Below are positions 6,906 to 15,412 of a stretch of DNA of 41,250 nucleotides, piece by piece. The DNA comes from Oscillospiraceae bacterium (GTDB lineage: Bacteria; Bacillota; Clostridia; Oscillospirales; Oscillospiraceae): assembly GCA_009785525.1 (NCBI GenBank), contig WQWC01000015.1, positions 1 to 41,250 of the forward strand, written 5' to 3'. Within the stretch, counting starts at the first letter, position 1; every line of letters begins with the position of its first letter. A model generated the notes under the pieces. That model was not told the DNA's origin, did no database searches, and saw only the letters and a program-made list of their open reading frames with translations. The position numbers and the translations under genes were made by a program.

Positions 6906-9089
6906 TTGGGAAAATCGTTAGTATTGGCTGAAAAACCGTCTGTGGGAAAGGACTTGGCACGAGTGCTGGGCTGCCGACAGCATGGCGACGGGTGCATGAT
7001 CGGCGACCGATACATTGTCACATGGGCGCTGGGGCATCTTGTCACACTTGCCGACCCTGAAGTTTACAGCAAGGAGTACAAAACTTGGAACATGGAATCC
7101 CTGCCTATGCTGCCGCCCAAAATGCAGCTTGTGGTAATAAAGGAGACGTCCAAGCAGTTCAATATCGTGCAGGGATTACTTCGGCGCGCTGATGTTTCAG
7201 ACATTATTATAGCCACCGATGCGGGGCGCGAGGGGGAGCTTGTCGCCCGCTGGATACTTGTAAAATCGGGCTGCAAAAAACCGGCGAAGCGGCTTTGGAT
7301 ATCATCGCAAACAGACAAGGCGATCCGCGACGGATTTGCAAACCTAAAACCCGCCGCGGATTATTATAACCTGTTCTTATCGGCGGAGGCCCGGTCAGAG
7401 GCCGACTGGCTGATTGGCCTGAATACCACGCGGGCGTTGACCTGTAAGCACGGCGCGAGTTTATCAGCCGGACGCGTGCAGACCCCAACCCTCGCCATGA
7501 TTGTCGCTAGAGAGCAGGAGATAAAGAGTTTTGTGCCGAAGGATTTCTACACAATCAAGGCTCAATTTGCAGGATTTTCGGCGACTTGGACAGCGGAAAA
7601 AGGTGGAACCCGGCTGTCAAACATAGCGGACGCGGAGGCGGTTTTAGAGAGGATATCAGGCAAACAGGGTACAGTAACCGATATACAAAAGAATTACAAA
7701 CACAAACCTCCACCTGCGGCCTACGACTTGACCGAGCTTCAGCGCGATGCTAACCGCAAATTCGCGTACTCAGCCAAAGAGACACTGTCGATTATGCAGT
7801 CGCTTTACGAATACCACAAGTTGCTGACATACCCGCGCACCGATTCGCGGTATATCACCGACGATATCGCACCGACACTGCCGGATAGGCTGCGGAGCAT
7901 CGCGGTCGGCCCGTATAGAGAGCTTGCCTTGTCACTTGCAAAAAACCGCCCGTTGACAACACGCTACATCGTGGACAACAGCAAAGTGAGTGATCATCAC
8001 GCGATAATACCGACCGATGAGCCGGCGGATCTATCATACTTGAAGCCGGAGGAGCGCAACATATATGACCTGGTCGTGCGCCGGTTTCTGGCGGTGCTTA
8101 TGCCGGCGTTTGAGTATGAAGAGACTAAACTGACCATTACGGTTGGCAAGGAGCGTTTTGCCGCGAAAGGCAAAATCATCCGTGCGCCAGGATGGAAAGC
8201 GGCATATGACAAAGATCTTGGCGACGAAGAAGATGACGATGATTCCGACGTGAAAGACCAAAATTTGCCGCAGATACAGCAAGGCGGCAAGTTGAATGTT
8301 GAGTCCAGTAATATCGTGACAGGCAAGACAAAGCCGCCCGCGCGGTATAACGAGGCGACATTGCTCACGGCGATGGAAAATCCCGGCGGCAAGGAGATGA
8401 GCGCCGAGATTCGTGCCGTTCTTAAAACGACAAGCGGCCTGGGGACTCCAGCAACGCGCGCGGATATCATCGAAAAATTGTTCTCGTCGTTCTGTATTGA
8501 GCGGCGAGGCAAGGAGATCGTGCCAACGTCAAAAGGCATCCAGCTTGTTGGACTTGTTCCGGAAGACCTGCGTTCGGCCGAGCTGACCGCAAAGTGGGAG
8601 CAGGAACTGGCACTTATCGCAAAGGGTGGGGCGCAGAAGAAAGCGTTTATCGACCAAATGCGGAACTATGCGGCAGAGCTTGTCCGTGCCGTCGCCGCAA
8701 GCGATGCGGTATACACGCATGACAATATAACGCGGGACAAATGCCCCGACTGCGGGAAATTCCTGTTGGAAGTGAACGGCAAAAAAGGCAAAATGCGCGT
8801 CTGTCCGGACAGAGATTGCGGATATCGCAAGAATCTCTCCATGCAGACTAACGCAAGATGTCCCAACTGTCACAAGAAACTGGATTTGCGCGGAGAGGGG
8901 GATAAGCGCCTTTTCGTATGTATATGCGGACACAGGGAGAGGGTCTCCGATTTCGAGAAACGCCGGAAAGATTCAGGTGCGTCAAAGCGGGACACGGAAA
9001 ACTATCTGCGGAACCAGAACAAACAGGAAGATAAACCGAACTCCGAGCTGGCAAATCAGCTGGCAAAATGGATGGAGCAGCAGGATTAA
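6906..9089 (+). CDS. topB: DNA topoisomerase III (type IA)
   Basis: A 727-residue type IA topoisomerase, which cuts one strand through a 5'-phosphotyrosine and resolves replication and recombination intermediates. The N-terminal Toprim domain starts LVLAEKPSVGKDLARVLG, with the acidic motif DAGREGELVAR at about residues 102-112. The SAGRVQTPTLAM motif follows, and the active-site tyrosine is in TYPRTDS (Tyr309). The C-terminus carries two zinc-ribbon-like units: CPDCG…CPDRDCG and CPNCH…CICG. The start is the TTG at 6906, because GAAGGAGA lies eight bases upstream and the protein then begins MGKSLVLAEKP as in the family; the ATG at 6885 has no such site. An acidic insert (GDEEDDDDSD) sits near residue 440. 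Such topB genes are often plasmid- or ICE-borne, but no mobile-element genes are seen here. Confidence 0.96.
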   Translation: MGKSLVLAEKPSVGKDLARVLGCRQHGDGCMIGDRYIVTWALGHLVTLADPEVYSKEYKTWNMESLPMLPPKMQLVVIKETSKQFNIVQGLLRRADVSDIIIATDAGREGELVARWILVKSGCKKPAKRLWISSQTDKAIRDGFANLKPAADYYNLFLSAEARSEADWLIGLNTTRALTCKHGASLSAGRVQTPTLAMIVAREQEIKSFVPKDFYTIKAQFAGFSATWTAEKGGTRLSNIADAEAVLERISGKQGTVTDIQKNYKHKPPPAAYDLTELQRDANRKFAYSAKETLSIMQSLYEYHKLLTYPRTDSRYITDDIAPTLPDRLRSIAVGPYRELALSLAKNRPLTTRYIVDNSKVSDHHAIIPTDEPADLSYLKPEERNIYDLVVRRFLAVLMPAFEYEETKLTITVGKERFAAKGKIIRAPGWKAAYDKDLGDEEDDDDSDVKDQNLPQIQQGGKLNVESSNIVTGKTKPPARYNEATLLTAMENPGGKEMSAEIRAVLKTTSGLGTPATRADIIEKLFSSFCIERRGKEIVPTSKGIQLVGLVPEDLRSAELTAKWEQELALIAKGGAQKKAFIDQMRNYAAELVRAVAASDAVYTHDNITRDKCPDCGKFLLEVNGKKGKMRVCPDRDCGYRKNLSMQTNARCPNCHKKLDLRGEGDKRLFVCICGHRERVSDFEKRRKDSGASKRDTENYLRNQNKQEDKPNSELANQLAKWMEQQD

Positions 9090-9184
9090 GCGGCTGTTAA
9101 GCATAAGCTTATCAATGTGCTGGAGTGTGACGGCAAGGCGCAGGTTCAATATAGGGGATGGTGATCTGGCGTCCTGTAATACAC

Positions 9185-9231
9185 GACCGCCATCCTGTAG
9201 GGGCGGTCATTCCCGGTCGCCCCTACTTACA
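9185..9231. repeat. GTAGGGGCG hairpin repeat, copy A
   Basis: GTAGGGGCG (9197-9205) is inversely repeated as CGCCCCTAC (9218-9226). An alternative pairing joins GACCGCC (about 9185-9191) with GGCGGTC (9202-9208). The inner sequence GTCATTCCCGGT resembles the GACC…GGTC arm of copy E. It lies between topB and the nadC terminator, with no coding potential. Confidence 0.7.
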
Positions 9232-9304
9232 ACATTGCAGAATGTTTACTTTACTAAGGATAAAACACCTAATTCGCAAATTGGAAAGCGCACCTAAATA
9301 ACAG

Positions 9305-9325
9305 CGGGCGGCATTTTGCCGCCCG
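9305..9325. terminator. Bidirectional terminator between topB and nadC
   Basis: Perfect 9-bp stem CGGGCGGCA/TGCCGCCCG with a TTT loop (9314-9316). It starts seven bases after the nadC stop on the minus strand and could also end transcription from topB. The flanking T-runs are short. Confidence 0.7.
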
Positions 9326-9331
9326 TATTGC

Positions 9332-10171
9332 TTATTTAAACTTCAAACTTATATCAAACGCCGTTACCGAATGTGTCAGCGCGCCTATCGAGATGAAGTC
9401 CACGCCGGTTTCTGCGATTGTCCGCAAATCGCGCGAACCCATGATGTTGCCTGATGCCTCGGTCAAAGCGCGTCCGTCAATCATTTTTACGGCCTCACGC
9501 ATTTCCTCCGGAGACATGTTGTCCAGCATGATAATATCCGCACCGGCTTCCAGGGATTCGGCGACCTGTTGTAAACTCTCCGTCTCAACCTCGATCTTCA
9601 GTGTGTGTGGGGCGTGGAGTCGTGCGAGGCTAACGGCTTCGGCAATCCCGCCCGCCGCTGCGATGTGGTTGTCTTTGATAAGCACGCCATCCGAGAGATT
9701 GAACCTGTGATTCGATCCGCCGCCGCACCGGACGGCGTATTTGTCAAGCGCCCGGAGACCGGGCAGAATCTTACGCGTGTCGGTGATTTTAGCGTTAGTC
9801 CCGGCGACCATTTTCACAGCTTCCGCTGTTTTTGTCGTGATGCCGGATAGATGCTGTAGCAGATTCAACGCCGTACGTTCGCCTGTCAGAATGCTCCTAG
9901 ACGGACCGGAGATTTCTGCTATAATGTCTCCGGGATTGACAAAGGCGCCGTCTTCCACTTGTGGGACGACTCGCACCCGCATCATGTCAAGCAGACGAAA
10001 CACGCGTGAGAGCACATACATCCCGCAGATAACGCCCGGCTGTTTCGCGATAAATTTTCCGGTTGAAACTGAGGCATACGGAACGCAAGAATTTGTAGTT
10101 ACGTCCCCGGTGCCGATATCCTCGCTCAATGCCATTAGAATAAATTCGTCTATGTTGTGGTCAAATTCCAT
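9332..10171 (-). CDS. nadC: Nicotinate-nucleotide pyrophosphorylase (carboxylating)
   Basis: A 279-residue quinolinate phosphoribosyltransferase, which converts quinolinate and PRPP to nicotinate mononucleotide with CO2 release in de novo NAD synthesis. The sequence shows the family order: SEDIGTGDVTT at the N-terminus, GERTALNLLQHLSGI, the substrate-binding block DTRKILPGLRALDKYAV, GGGSNHRFNLSDGVLIKDNH, and the barrel end VDFISIGALTHS. Length is normal. The ATG at 10171 overlaps the nadB stop by one base (TGATG) and is preceded by GGAGGAGG, so translation is coupled to nadB. Confidence 0.97.
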   Translation of the reverse strand: MEFDHNIDEFILMALSEDIGTGDVTTNSCVPYASVSTGKFIAKQPGVICGMYVLSRVFRLLDMMRVRVVPQVEDGAFVNPGDIIAEISGPSRSILTGERTALNLLQHLSGITTKTAEAVKMVAGTNAKITDTRKILPGLRALDKYAVRCGGGSNHRFNLSDGVLIKDNHIAAAGGIAEAVSLARLHAPHTLKIEVETESLQQVAESLEAGADIIMLDNMSPEEMREAVKMIDGRALTEASGNIMGSRDLRTIAETGVDFISIGALTHSVTAFDISLKFK

Positions 10172-11709
10172 CAGACTTCCTCCTCCATATAATGTGACCC
10201 GATACTTTGCGGCCTGTTTAGTGCGGACTGCAAAATCGCGCAAGCCACCGTCGCGATATTCAATGTTTCCAGATATTCAGTGCTGTCGTCATAAACCGCC
10301 TCAAGCTCAGTAAGCATCGAAGAAACTCGCCCCAACGCATACTCAAGTCCTGATTTTTTCCTGACAACATGACAATAATCGCTCATAAGTTGCTGAATCT
10401 CCCGCCTCAACTCGCTGAAATTCAGCGTTGCATTCGGTCTGATAGGGAAGGCCGGTAAAGAAACGTCATTTCCTACTTTCAATTTTCCATTGTTAATTGC
10501 CTCAGCCGCGCGTCGCCCGAACACAATGCATTCAAGCATAGAGTTAGAGGCAAGGCGATTCGCGCCGTGTACGCCGGTGTGCGCCGCTTCCCCGCAGGCA
10601 TAGAGGCCCGGTATATTTGTGCGCCCGTCAAGATCGGTTTCAATGCCGCCCATAAGGTAGTGTTGGGCAGGGCAGACCGGGATTCTGTCATGCGCGATGT
10701 TTATTCCGCGGCGCAAGCACTCGTTAAATATAGTAGGGAAGCGCTGTTTTAGAAACTCCTCGGATTTTGCCGTTATATCTATGTATGCGTGACGCTCCCC
10801 ATTGCGTTTCAGTTCCTGCACTATACCTCGCGCGACTATATCTCGTGGGGCGAGTTCAGCGAGCTTGTGAACACCTTCCATAAATCGCACGCCATCGTTG
10901 TTGACCAGCAGACCGCCTTCGCCGCGTACGGCTTCAGAAATCAGGAACGCTTGACCGCTGCGCTCTCCGCTCCAAAGTCCGGTGGGATGGAATTGTATGA
11001 ATTCAATGTTTGCCAAGTTTGCCCCGGCTCTGGCAGCGGCGGCAAGTCCGTCGCCGGTCGCGACAGAAGGGTTGGTGCTGGCAGCATAGACTTGTCCTAT
11101 CCCGCCTGTGGCGATGACGACATTATTTGTCTTAATCAAGACAAACTCATGTTCCTGCTGTTTCACAACAGCGCCTGTGACACCATTGGGGCCGACAAGC
11201 ACGTCGTAGAGACAAGTATGTTCACTAAACGTGATATTCTCACGCTGTGAAACGATATGAGACAGCGCTTTAACGGTCTCCCGCCCCGTGGCGTCGCCAC
11301 CGGCGTGTACTACCCTGTGCTTATTATGTCCGCCCTCCCGCGTGAATTGCAGTTCGCCGTATTCGTCCAAATCAAACGGGACGTTAAGCGACACGAGTTT
11401 TTCAATGTCGGACGGCCCTTCGTTGACAAGCACTGTCACAGCGTCCATGTCGCATAATCCGGCCCCGGCGATGACAGTATCTTCCAGATGAAAATCCGGC
11501 GTGTCATCCCCAGCGATGGCTGCGGCAATCCCGCCCTGTGCCAGCCAGGAGTTTGAACTGTCGATACTGTCTTTGGCGATAATAAGACAGGATAAATTTT
11601 CGTCAATATTCAGTGCCGTATACAGCCCAGCAAGTCCAGCGCCGACAATCACGACGTCATATTTGAGCGTCTTTTCTATCTTTGTTTCGCGGCTAACAGC
11701 GTACTTCAT
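10171..11709 (-). CDS. nadB: L-aspartate oxidase
   Basis: A 512-residue flavoprotein that oxidises L-aspartate to iminoaspartate, the first step of the quinolinate route. In anaerobes fumarate can serve as electron acceptor. The FAD-binding dinucleotide fold VVIVGAGLAGLYTA is at about residues 19-32. The succinate dehydrogenase/fumarate reductase flavoprotein blocks are present: SWLAQGGIAAA, TREGGHNKHRVVHAGGDATG, QFHPTGL, HYLMGGI and GEAAHTGVHGANRLASNSML. Length is typical. It is 28 bases downstream of the second chromate-transporter gene and overlaps nadC. The partner nadA (quinolinate synthase), usually adjacent, is not in the window. Confidence 0.97.
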   Translation of the reverse strand: MKYAVSRETKIEKTLKYDVVIVGAGLAGLYTALNIDENLSCLIIAKDSIDSSNSWLAQGGIAAAIAGDDTPDFHLEDTVIAGAGLCDMDAVTVLVNEGPSDIEKLVSLNVPFDLDEYGELQFTREGGHNKHRVVHAGGDATGRETVKALSHIVSQRENITFSEHTCLYDVLVGPNGVTGAVVKQQEHEFVLIKTNNVVIATGGIGQVYAASTNPSVATGDGLAAAARAGANLANIEFIQFHPTGLWSGERSGQAFLISEAVRGEGGLLVNNDGVRFMEGVHKLAELAPRDIVARGIVQELKRNGERHAYIDITAKSEEFLKQRFPTIFNECLRRGINIAHDRIPVCPAQHYLMGGIETDLDGRTNIPGLYACGEAAHTGVHGANRLASNSMLECIVFGRRAAEAINNGKLKVGNDVSLPAFPIRPNATLNFSELRREIQQLMSDYCHVVRKKSGLEYALGRVSSMLTELEAVYDDSTEYLETLNIATVACAILQSALNRPQSIGSHYMEEEV

Positions 11710-11737
11710 TAATGATCCCCCATGTTTTGTTAAGATA

Positions 11738-12298
11738 TCAAAAGAATATTATACCGACAACGGCGGAACCCGCCAGGAAGATGATCGGATGAGCTTTCAG
11801 CTTATTTGTGGCAACGAATAGTAAGATGGCAAGTATCATGGCTTTGAAATTGAACAGGTCAAGGAATGCGCCTGTCTGGCTAAAAAGTTCAGTATTCAGC
11901 ATAGCCATGCCCAGAACGCTCAATCCGGCGGCGGCAATCAGGCCGATGGACGCCGCACGCAAACCATAGAATGCGGATTTTACCATAGAATTCTCCCGAA
12001 ATCTGTCCAGCAGGCGTGATACAATCGTTGCGATTATCACCGATGGGACAATTAGCCCTAAAGACGCGATGACCCCACCCAAGACGCCCGCCGTTGTGAA
12101 TCCGGCGAAAGTGGCCATGTTTATCCCAATAGGGCCGGGGGTGGATTCTGAGATGGCTATCATGTCCATAAGCTGCTCTAAAGTAAACCAGCCTGTCCGT
12201 GTCGCCATCTCGCGCAAAAAGGGAATCGTGGCGAGACCGCCGCCAAAAGCGAAGAGTCCTGTTATAAAAAACTCATAAAACAGCCGAAGGAGGATCAT
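11738..12298 (-). CDS. Chromate-transporter family protein, half-size subunit 2
   Basis: A 186-residue membrane protein of the CHR (ChrA, PF02417) family. The hallmark FAFGGGLATIPFL near the N-terminus and the STPGPIGINMATFAGF motif are present, followed by about four to five hydrophobic segments. CHR proteins export chromate or related oxyanions; in many anaerobes the true substrate is unknown. It is a single-domain, short-chain CHR and presumably pairs with the upstream subunit. The ATG at 12298 overlaps the stop of the first subunit by four bases (ATGA), preceded by AAGGAGGATC; a longer frame upstream is only a shadow of subunit 1. nadB follows after 28 bases. Confidence 0.9.
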   Translation of the reverse strand: MILLRLFYEFFITGLFAFGGGLATIPFLREMATRTGWFTLEQLMDMIAISESTPGPIGINMATFAGFTTAGVLGGVIASLGLIVPSVIIATIVSRLLDRFRENSMVKSAFYGLRAASIGLIAAAGLSVLGMAMLNTELFSQTGAFLDLFNFKAMILAILLFVATNKLKAHPIIFLAGSAVVGIIFF

Positions 12299-12840
12299 TC
12301 CGAAGCCCCTTTCCGCATAGAGGAGACAGCGATGCCTATAAATCCGGCTACGATGACGAGTATCGCCACCGGGAAGCTTGTGAATATAGCAATTAGAAAA
12401 ACAACTGCAAAGATCACGATAGCCGCCAAGTCCACGATCGCCTGCTTCCAAAGCTTTATAACCGAGTTGAGAATAAGCACGCTGACTCCCACGCGCAAAC
12501 CGGCGAATGCCCGCATGACTACAGGGAAATCCGCAAGATTCGTAATTATCGCGGCGAGTATTAATGTAATCACAACAGACGGGAACGCGGCCCCGAAGGC
12601 AGAGACTATCCCGCCGCGGACGCCTTTTTGTTTGTATCCAACGAATACGGCGGTATTGCAAGCGATGACGCCGGGTAGGCATTGGCCAACGGAAAACATA
12701 TCAGCCATTTCCATCTCTGTCAGCCAGCCGTTTTTATCGACAAGCTCCCGCTGGAACATAGGCAGCATTGAATAACCGCCGCCGAAAGAAACCGTGCCGA
12801 TATATGCAAACGAGAGGAAAAGTTTTATGTAAGGCCTCAT
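12295..12840 (-). CDS. Chromate-transporter family protein, half-size subunit 1
   Basis: A 181-residue CHR-family membrane protein with the family signature SFGGGYSMLPMF and the QCLPGVIACNTAVFVG block (the counterpart of the PGP motif), plus about five hydrophobic segments. Together with the next gene it makes the two-gene, half-size arrangement known for short-chain CHR proteins, which probably assemble as heterodimers with opposite topology. The ATG at 12840 is used because GGGGGAC lies upstream; a TTG at 12855 would merely extend it by five residues. The promoter is at 12872-12901. The real substrate (chromate, sulfate or another anion) is not indicated by the context of NAD genes. Confidence 0.9.
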   Translation of the reverse strand: MRPYIKLFLSFAYIGTVSFGGGYSMLPMFQRELVDKNGWLTEMEMADMFSVGQCLPGVIACNTAVFVGYKQKGVRGGIVSAFGAAFPSVVITLILAAIITNLADFPVVMRAFAGLRVGVSVLILNSVIKLWKQAIVDLAAIVIFAVVFLIAIFTSFPVAILVIVAGFIGIAVSSMRKGASE

Positions 12841-12871
12841 GCGGCAGTCCCCCAATTTATATTAAAGTGTA

Positions 12872-12901
12872 ATTATAGCACGAAACTATTGTTATTAACA
12901 A
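12872..12901 (-). promoter_or_regulatory. Promoter of the chromate-transporter/nadBC operon
   Basis: On the minus strand TTGTTA (12901-12896), an 18-base spacer and an extended -10 TGC-TATAAT (12877-12872 for TATAAT). Its -35 box is the mirror image of the -35 box of the opposite promoter; the two boxes form the palindrome TTGTTATTAACAA. Confidence 0.7.
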
Positions 12902-12918
12902 CCAAAATATGATACAAT
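12889..12918 (+). promoter_or_regulatory. Promoter of the ABC-F gene
   Basis: TTGTTA (12889-12894), an 18-base spacer and TACAAT (12913-12918) with an extended TGA in front. Back to back with the minus-strand promoter; the two -35 boxes are separated by a single base. Confidence 0.65.
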
Positions 12919-12962
12919 AACTACGGCGAACACACGAACACTGAATAATGGTGTTTTTTGGC

Positions 12963-13020
12963 TGTAGGGGCGCGCATTGCGCGTCCGGAAAACCGCGGAC
13001 GGCCAATGGCCGCCCCTACA
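12963..13020. repeat. GTAGGGGCG hairpin repeat, copy B (cloverleaf)
   Basis: The outer stem TGTAGGGGCG (12963-12972) pairs with CGCCCCTACA (13011-13020), ten perfect base pairs. Inside are three further arms: GCGC-ATT-GCGC, GTCCG…CGGAC and GGCC-AAT-GGCC. The element sits in the 5' untranslated region of the ABC-F gene, between its promoter and the ATG at 13069, so it would be transcribed and could fold as a four-way RNA structure. Confidence 0.8.
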
Positions 13021-13068
13021 AGGTTCAGGCTTCTTTCTTGTGCTGCGCTGTGCTGGGGGACTATACGT

Positions 13069-14925
13069 ATGATTGACATTTCTGTTCAAAACGTAAAAAA
13101 AGCGTTTGAAGAGGGCAATGACATTTTAGATGGAGTGTCTTTTGAAATAAATGAGCATGAGCGCGTTGGACTCCTTGGCAAGAACGGTGCAGGGAAGACA
13201 ACGCTTTTCCGCCTGATAACAGGGGAGCTGACACCGGACGAGGGAGAAATCGTTCTACCGCGATTCAAAAAGACAGGACTTATTTCACAGATACCCGAGT
13301 ATCCGCAAGAATTCACCGGCGAAGACGTCATGCGTGCGGCGTTCGCGCGGCTTATTGCTATAAAAGCCGAAATGGAAGCGCTGGAGAAAAGCATGGACAA
13401 CACGGCGGCGAAGGAGACACTGAAAGCATACGACAATCTGGCGTTTGAGTTCGAGCGGGGCGGCGGCTATAACATGGAGGTTGAATTAAACAGAGTCGCC
13501 AACGGTTTGCGTATACCGCAGTCGCAGCGGGGGCAACTGTTCAGGTCACTCTCCGGTGGGGAAAAGACACGGATAAATCTTGCCCGCTTGATTTTGCAGA
13601 ACACGGATATCCTATTGCTGGACGAACCGACAAACCATCTGGATATGCGCGCGGTGGAATGGCTGGAGGAATTTTTGGGGAAATACAGAGGAACAGTCCT
13701 CGTAATTTCGCATGACAGATATTTTCTGGATAAGACGACCACCCGATCAATTGAGATCCTGGAAGGAAAAGCCGAGTTCTACAGCGGAAACTACAGCTAT
13801 TACGTAGAGGAAAAGCAGAGGCGATACGAGGAGAAGCTTGAAAAATATGCCCGTGAGCAGGCGGAAGCAAAAAGACTCCAAGCGTCTGCCGACAGATTAG
13901 CTCTATGGGGAACCGGGAACAAGCGGCTGATGAAGAAGTCCCAAGCCATCGAAAAACGCATAGAGCGCGTTGTACAGACCGGCAGGCCGAATAAAGACAA
14001 AGTTCTCCGCGCACAATTCGGTGAGCGAGAGTTCCGCGCAGATGAGGTATTTACCGTTCACGGCCTGACGAAATCCTACGGCGGGCGAAAGCTTATTGAC
14101 ATACCGGAGCTACTGGTAAAAGGCGGGGAACGGATTGCCATCATCGGCGATAACGGGGCTGGGAAAACAACGCTTGTCAAACTTATCACGGGTGAAGAAA
14201 AGCCGGATTCCGGCGTTGTCCGGCGCGGGCCGTCGGTCAAATCCGCGTACTTGCCGCAGATAGTGAAGTTCGACAATCCGCGCCGCAGTATACTCGATAC
14301 GCTGGTTTATGAGCAGGATCTTAGTCCGCAGACAGCGCGGAACAGGCTTGGGGCGTTCATGTTTCCCGGTGAGGATGTGTATAAGCTGGTCGGAGACCTT
14401 TCCGGCGGCGAAAAGAGCAGATTGAGATTGTGTATGCTGATGAACGGCGAGATAAATCTGCTGATTTTAGACGAACCGACAAACCATCTCGACCTGGCTT
14501 CGCGTGAGTGGCTGGAAAACGCCGTCGATGAATACGGCGAGACGCTGATGTTTATATCGCACGACAGGTATTTTATCAACAGATTTGCAACTCGCATTTG
14601 GGAACTCGAAGACGGCAGATTTACCGATTTCAAAGGCACGTTTGCGGAGTATCGTGCGCAGAAAGCCCAGACCTCTGACCCGGCAAAGAAAGAAAGCGCC
14701 CCCAAGTCCGTCCCGAAACAGAAAAAGAAACCGTCGGATTTGCAAAAAGAGCTAAAGAAACTTGAACGGGATATAGAAAAAGCAGAAAACGAGATTAATG
14801 AGATCAGAGAGCAAAAAGACGAGTTTTCGACGGATTATGAGAAACTGATGGAACTGGATCAACTCGAACGCGAGGCGGCGGAAACGCTGGATAACCTGTA
14901 CGCACAATGGGAGGAGCTGGCGTAG
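13069..14925 (+). CDS. ABC-F family ATPase (ribosome-associated)
   Basis: A 618-residue soluble protein with two ABC ATPase domains and no membrane segments, the pattern of ABC-F proteins that act at the ribosomal E site in translation or antibiotic protection. Domain 1 has Walker A GKNGAGKTT, signature LSGGEKTR and Walker B LLLDEPTNHLD. Domain 2 has GDNGAGKTT, LSGGEKSR and LILDEPTNHLD. A charged interdomain linker (KQRRYEEKLEKYAREQAEAKR) separates them, and the C-terminus (about residues 545-618) is a Lys/Glu-rich coiled coil, as in YdiF/Uup-type members. The start is the ATG at 13069 with GGGGGA upstream. A longer frame back to 12958 would translate the hairpin repeat and is rejected. No resistance phenotype can be inferred. 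Confidence 0.95.
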   Translation: MIDISVQNVKKAFEEGNDILDGVSFEINEHERVGLLGKNGAGKTTLFRLITGELTPDEGEIVLPRFKKTGLISQIPEYPQEFTGEDVMRAAFARLIAIKAEMEALEKSMDNTAAKETLKAYDNLAFEFERGGGYNMEVELNRVANGLRIPQSQRGQLFRSLSGGEKTRINLARLILQNTDILLLDEPTNHLDMRAVEWLEEFLGKYRGTVLVISHDRYFLDKTTTRSIEILEGKAEFYSGNYSYYVEEKQRRYEEKLEKYAREQAEAKRLQASADRLALWGTGNKRLMKKSQAIEKRIERVVQTGRPNKDKVLRAQFGEREFRADEVFTVHGLTKSYGGRKLIDIPELLVKGGERIAIIGDNGAGKTTLVKLITGEEKPDSGVVRRGPSVKSAYLPQIVKFDNPRRSILDTLVYEQDLSPQTARNRLGAFMFPGEDVYKLVGDLSGGEKSRLRLCMLMNGEINLLILDEPTNHLDLASREWLENAVDEYGETLMFISHDRYFINRFATRIWELEDGRFTDFKGTFAEYRAQKAQTSDPAKKESAPKSVPKQKKKPSDLQKELKKLERDIEKAENEINEIREQKDEFSTDYEKLMELDQLEREAAETLDNLYAQWEELA

Positions 14926-14957
14926 TGTGAGAAAATTTATATACTGTGAGGTTAAAT

Positions 14958-15392
14958 ATGAAATGTAAATGTTATCCGTTTAATACGCTTGGAAACTATA
15001 TATACGCTGATGTTATTGCCTTTTATAAGGGAAAATGGCTGCTCAGCAAACACAAGGAAAGAACCACATGGGAAACACAGGGCGGGCATATTGAAGCTGG
15101 TGAAACGCCATTGGAAGCCGCGAAAAGGGAACTATTTGAAGAATCAGGAGCGATTGATTTTGATATAGAGCCATTGTGTGATTATTCTCTTTCGGGAAGC
15201 TTTAATGGTGTAGATGTCTCCGGGAATAGTCAAGTTTTTATTGCAAAAGTTCATTCTTTGGGCGAAATGCCGCACCAAAGCGAAATGGAAAAAATATGTT
15301 TGTTAGATTCTCTTCCAGATAATCTAACCTATTTGGAACTAATAAGCGAAATTTTACCTATAGTCATTGAAAAGTTACGGGAGACAGAATAA
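14958..15392 (+). CDS. Nudix hydrolase
   Basis: A 144-residue Nudix protein, hydrolysing nucleoside diphosphates linked to another group. The Nudix box is intact: G-x5-E-x7-RE-L-x-EE-x-G, seen as GHIEAGE…KRELFEESGA at about residues 42-65. The substrate is unknown. GTGAGG precedes the ATG at 14958; a GTG at 14946 lies inside that ribosome binding site. It follows the ABC-F gene by 32 bases and converges on tsaB, with only 20 bases between the stops. The gene is AT-richer than its neighbours, which may indicate later acquisition. Confidence 0.9.
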   Translation: MKCKCYPFNTLGNYIYADVIAFYKGKWLLSKHKERTTWETQGGHIEAGETPLEAAKRELFEESGAIDFDIEPLCDYSLSGSFNGVDVSGNSQVFIAKVHSLGEMPHQSEMEKICLLDSLPDNLTYLELISEILPIVIEKLRETE

Positions 15393-15412
15393 GCATTTCC
15401 TACAGCCTCTTC

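Noticed and set aside
12299-12682. Long N-terminal extension of the second chromate-transporter subunit
   Set aside because: Arg-rich, non-hydrophobic sequence that is a shadow of subunit 1 in another frame; ATGA overlap marks the true start.
12958-13068. N-terminal extension of the ABC-F protein
   Set aside because: It would translate the hairpin repeat; the family N-terminus and a ribosome binding site fit the ATG at 13069.
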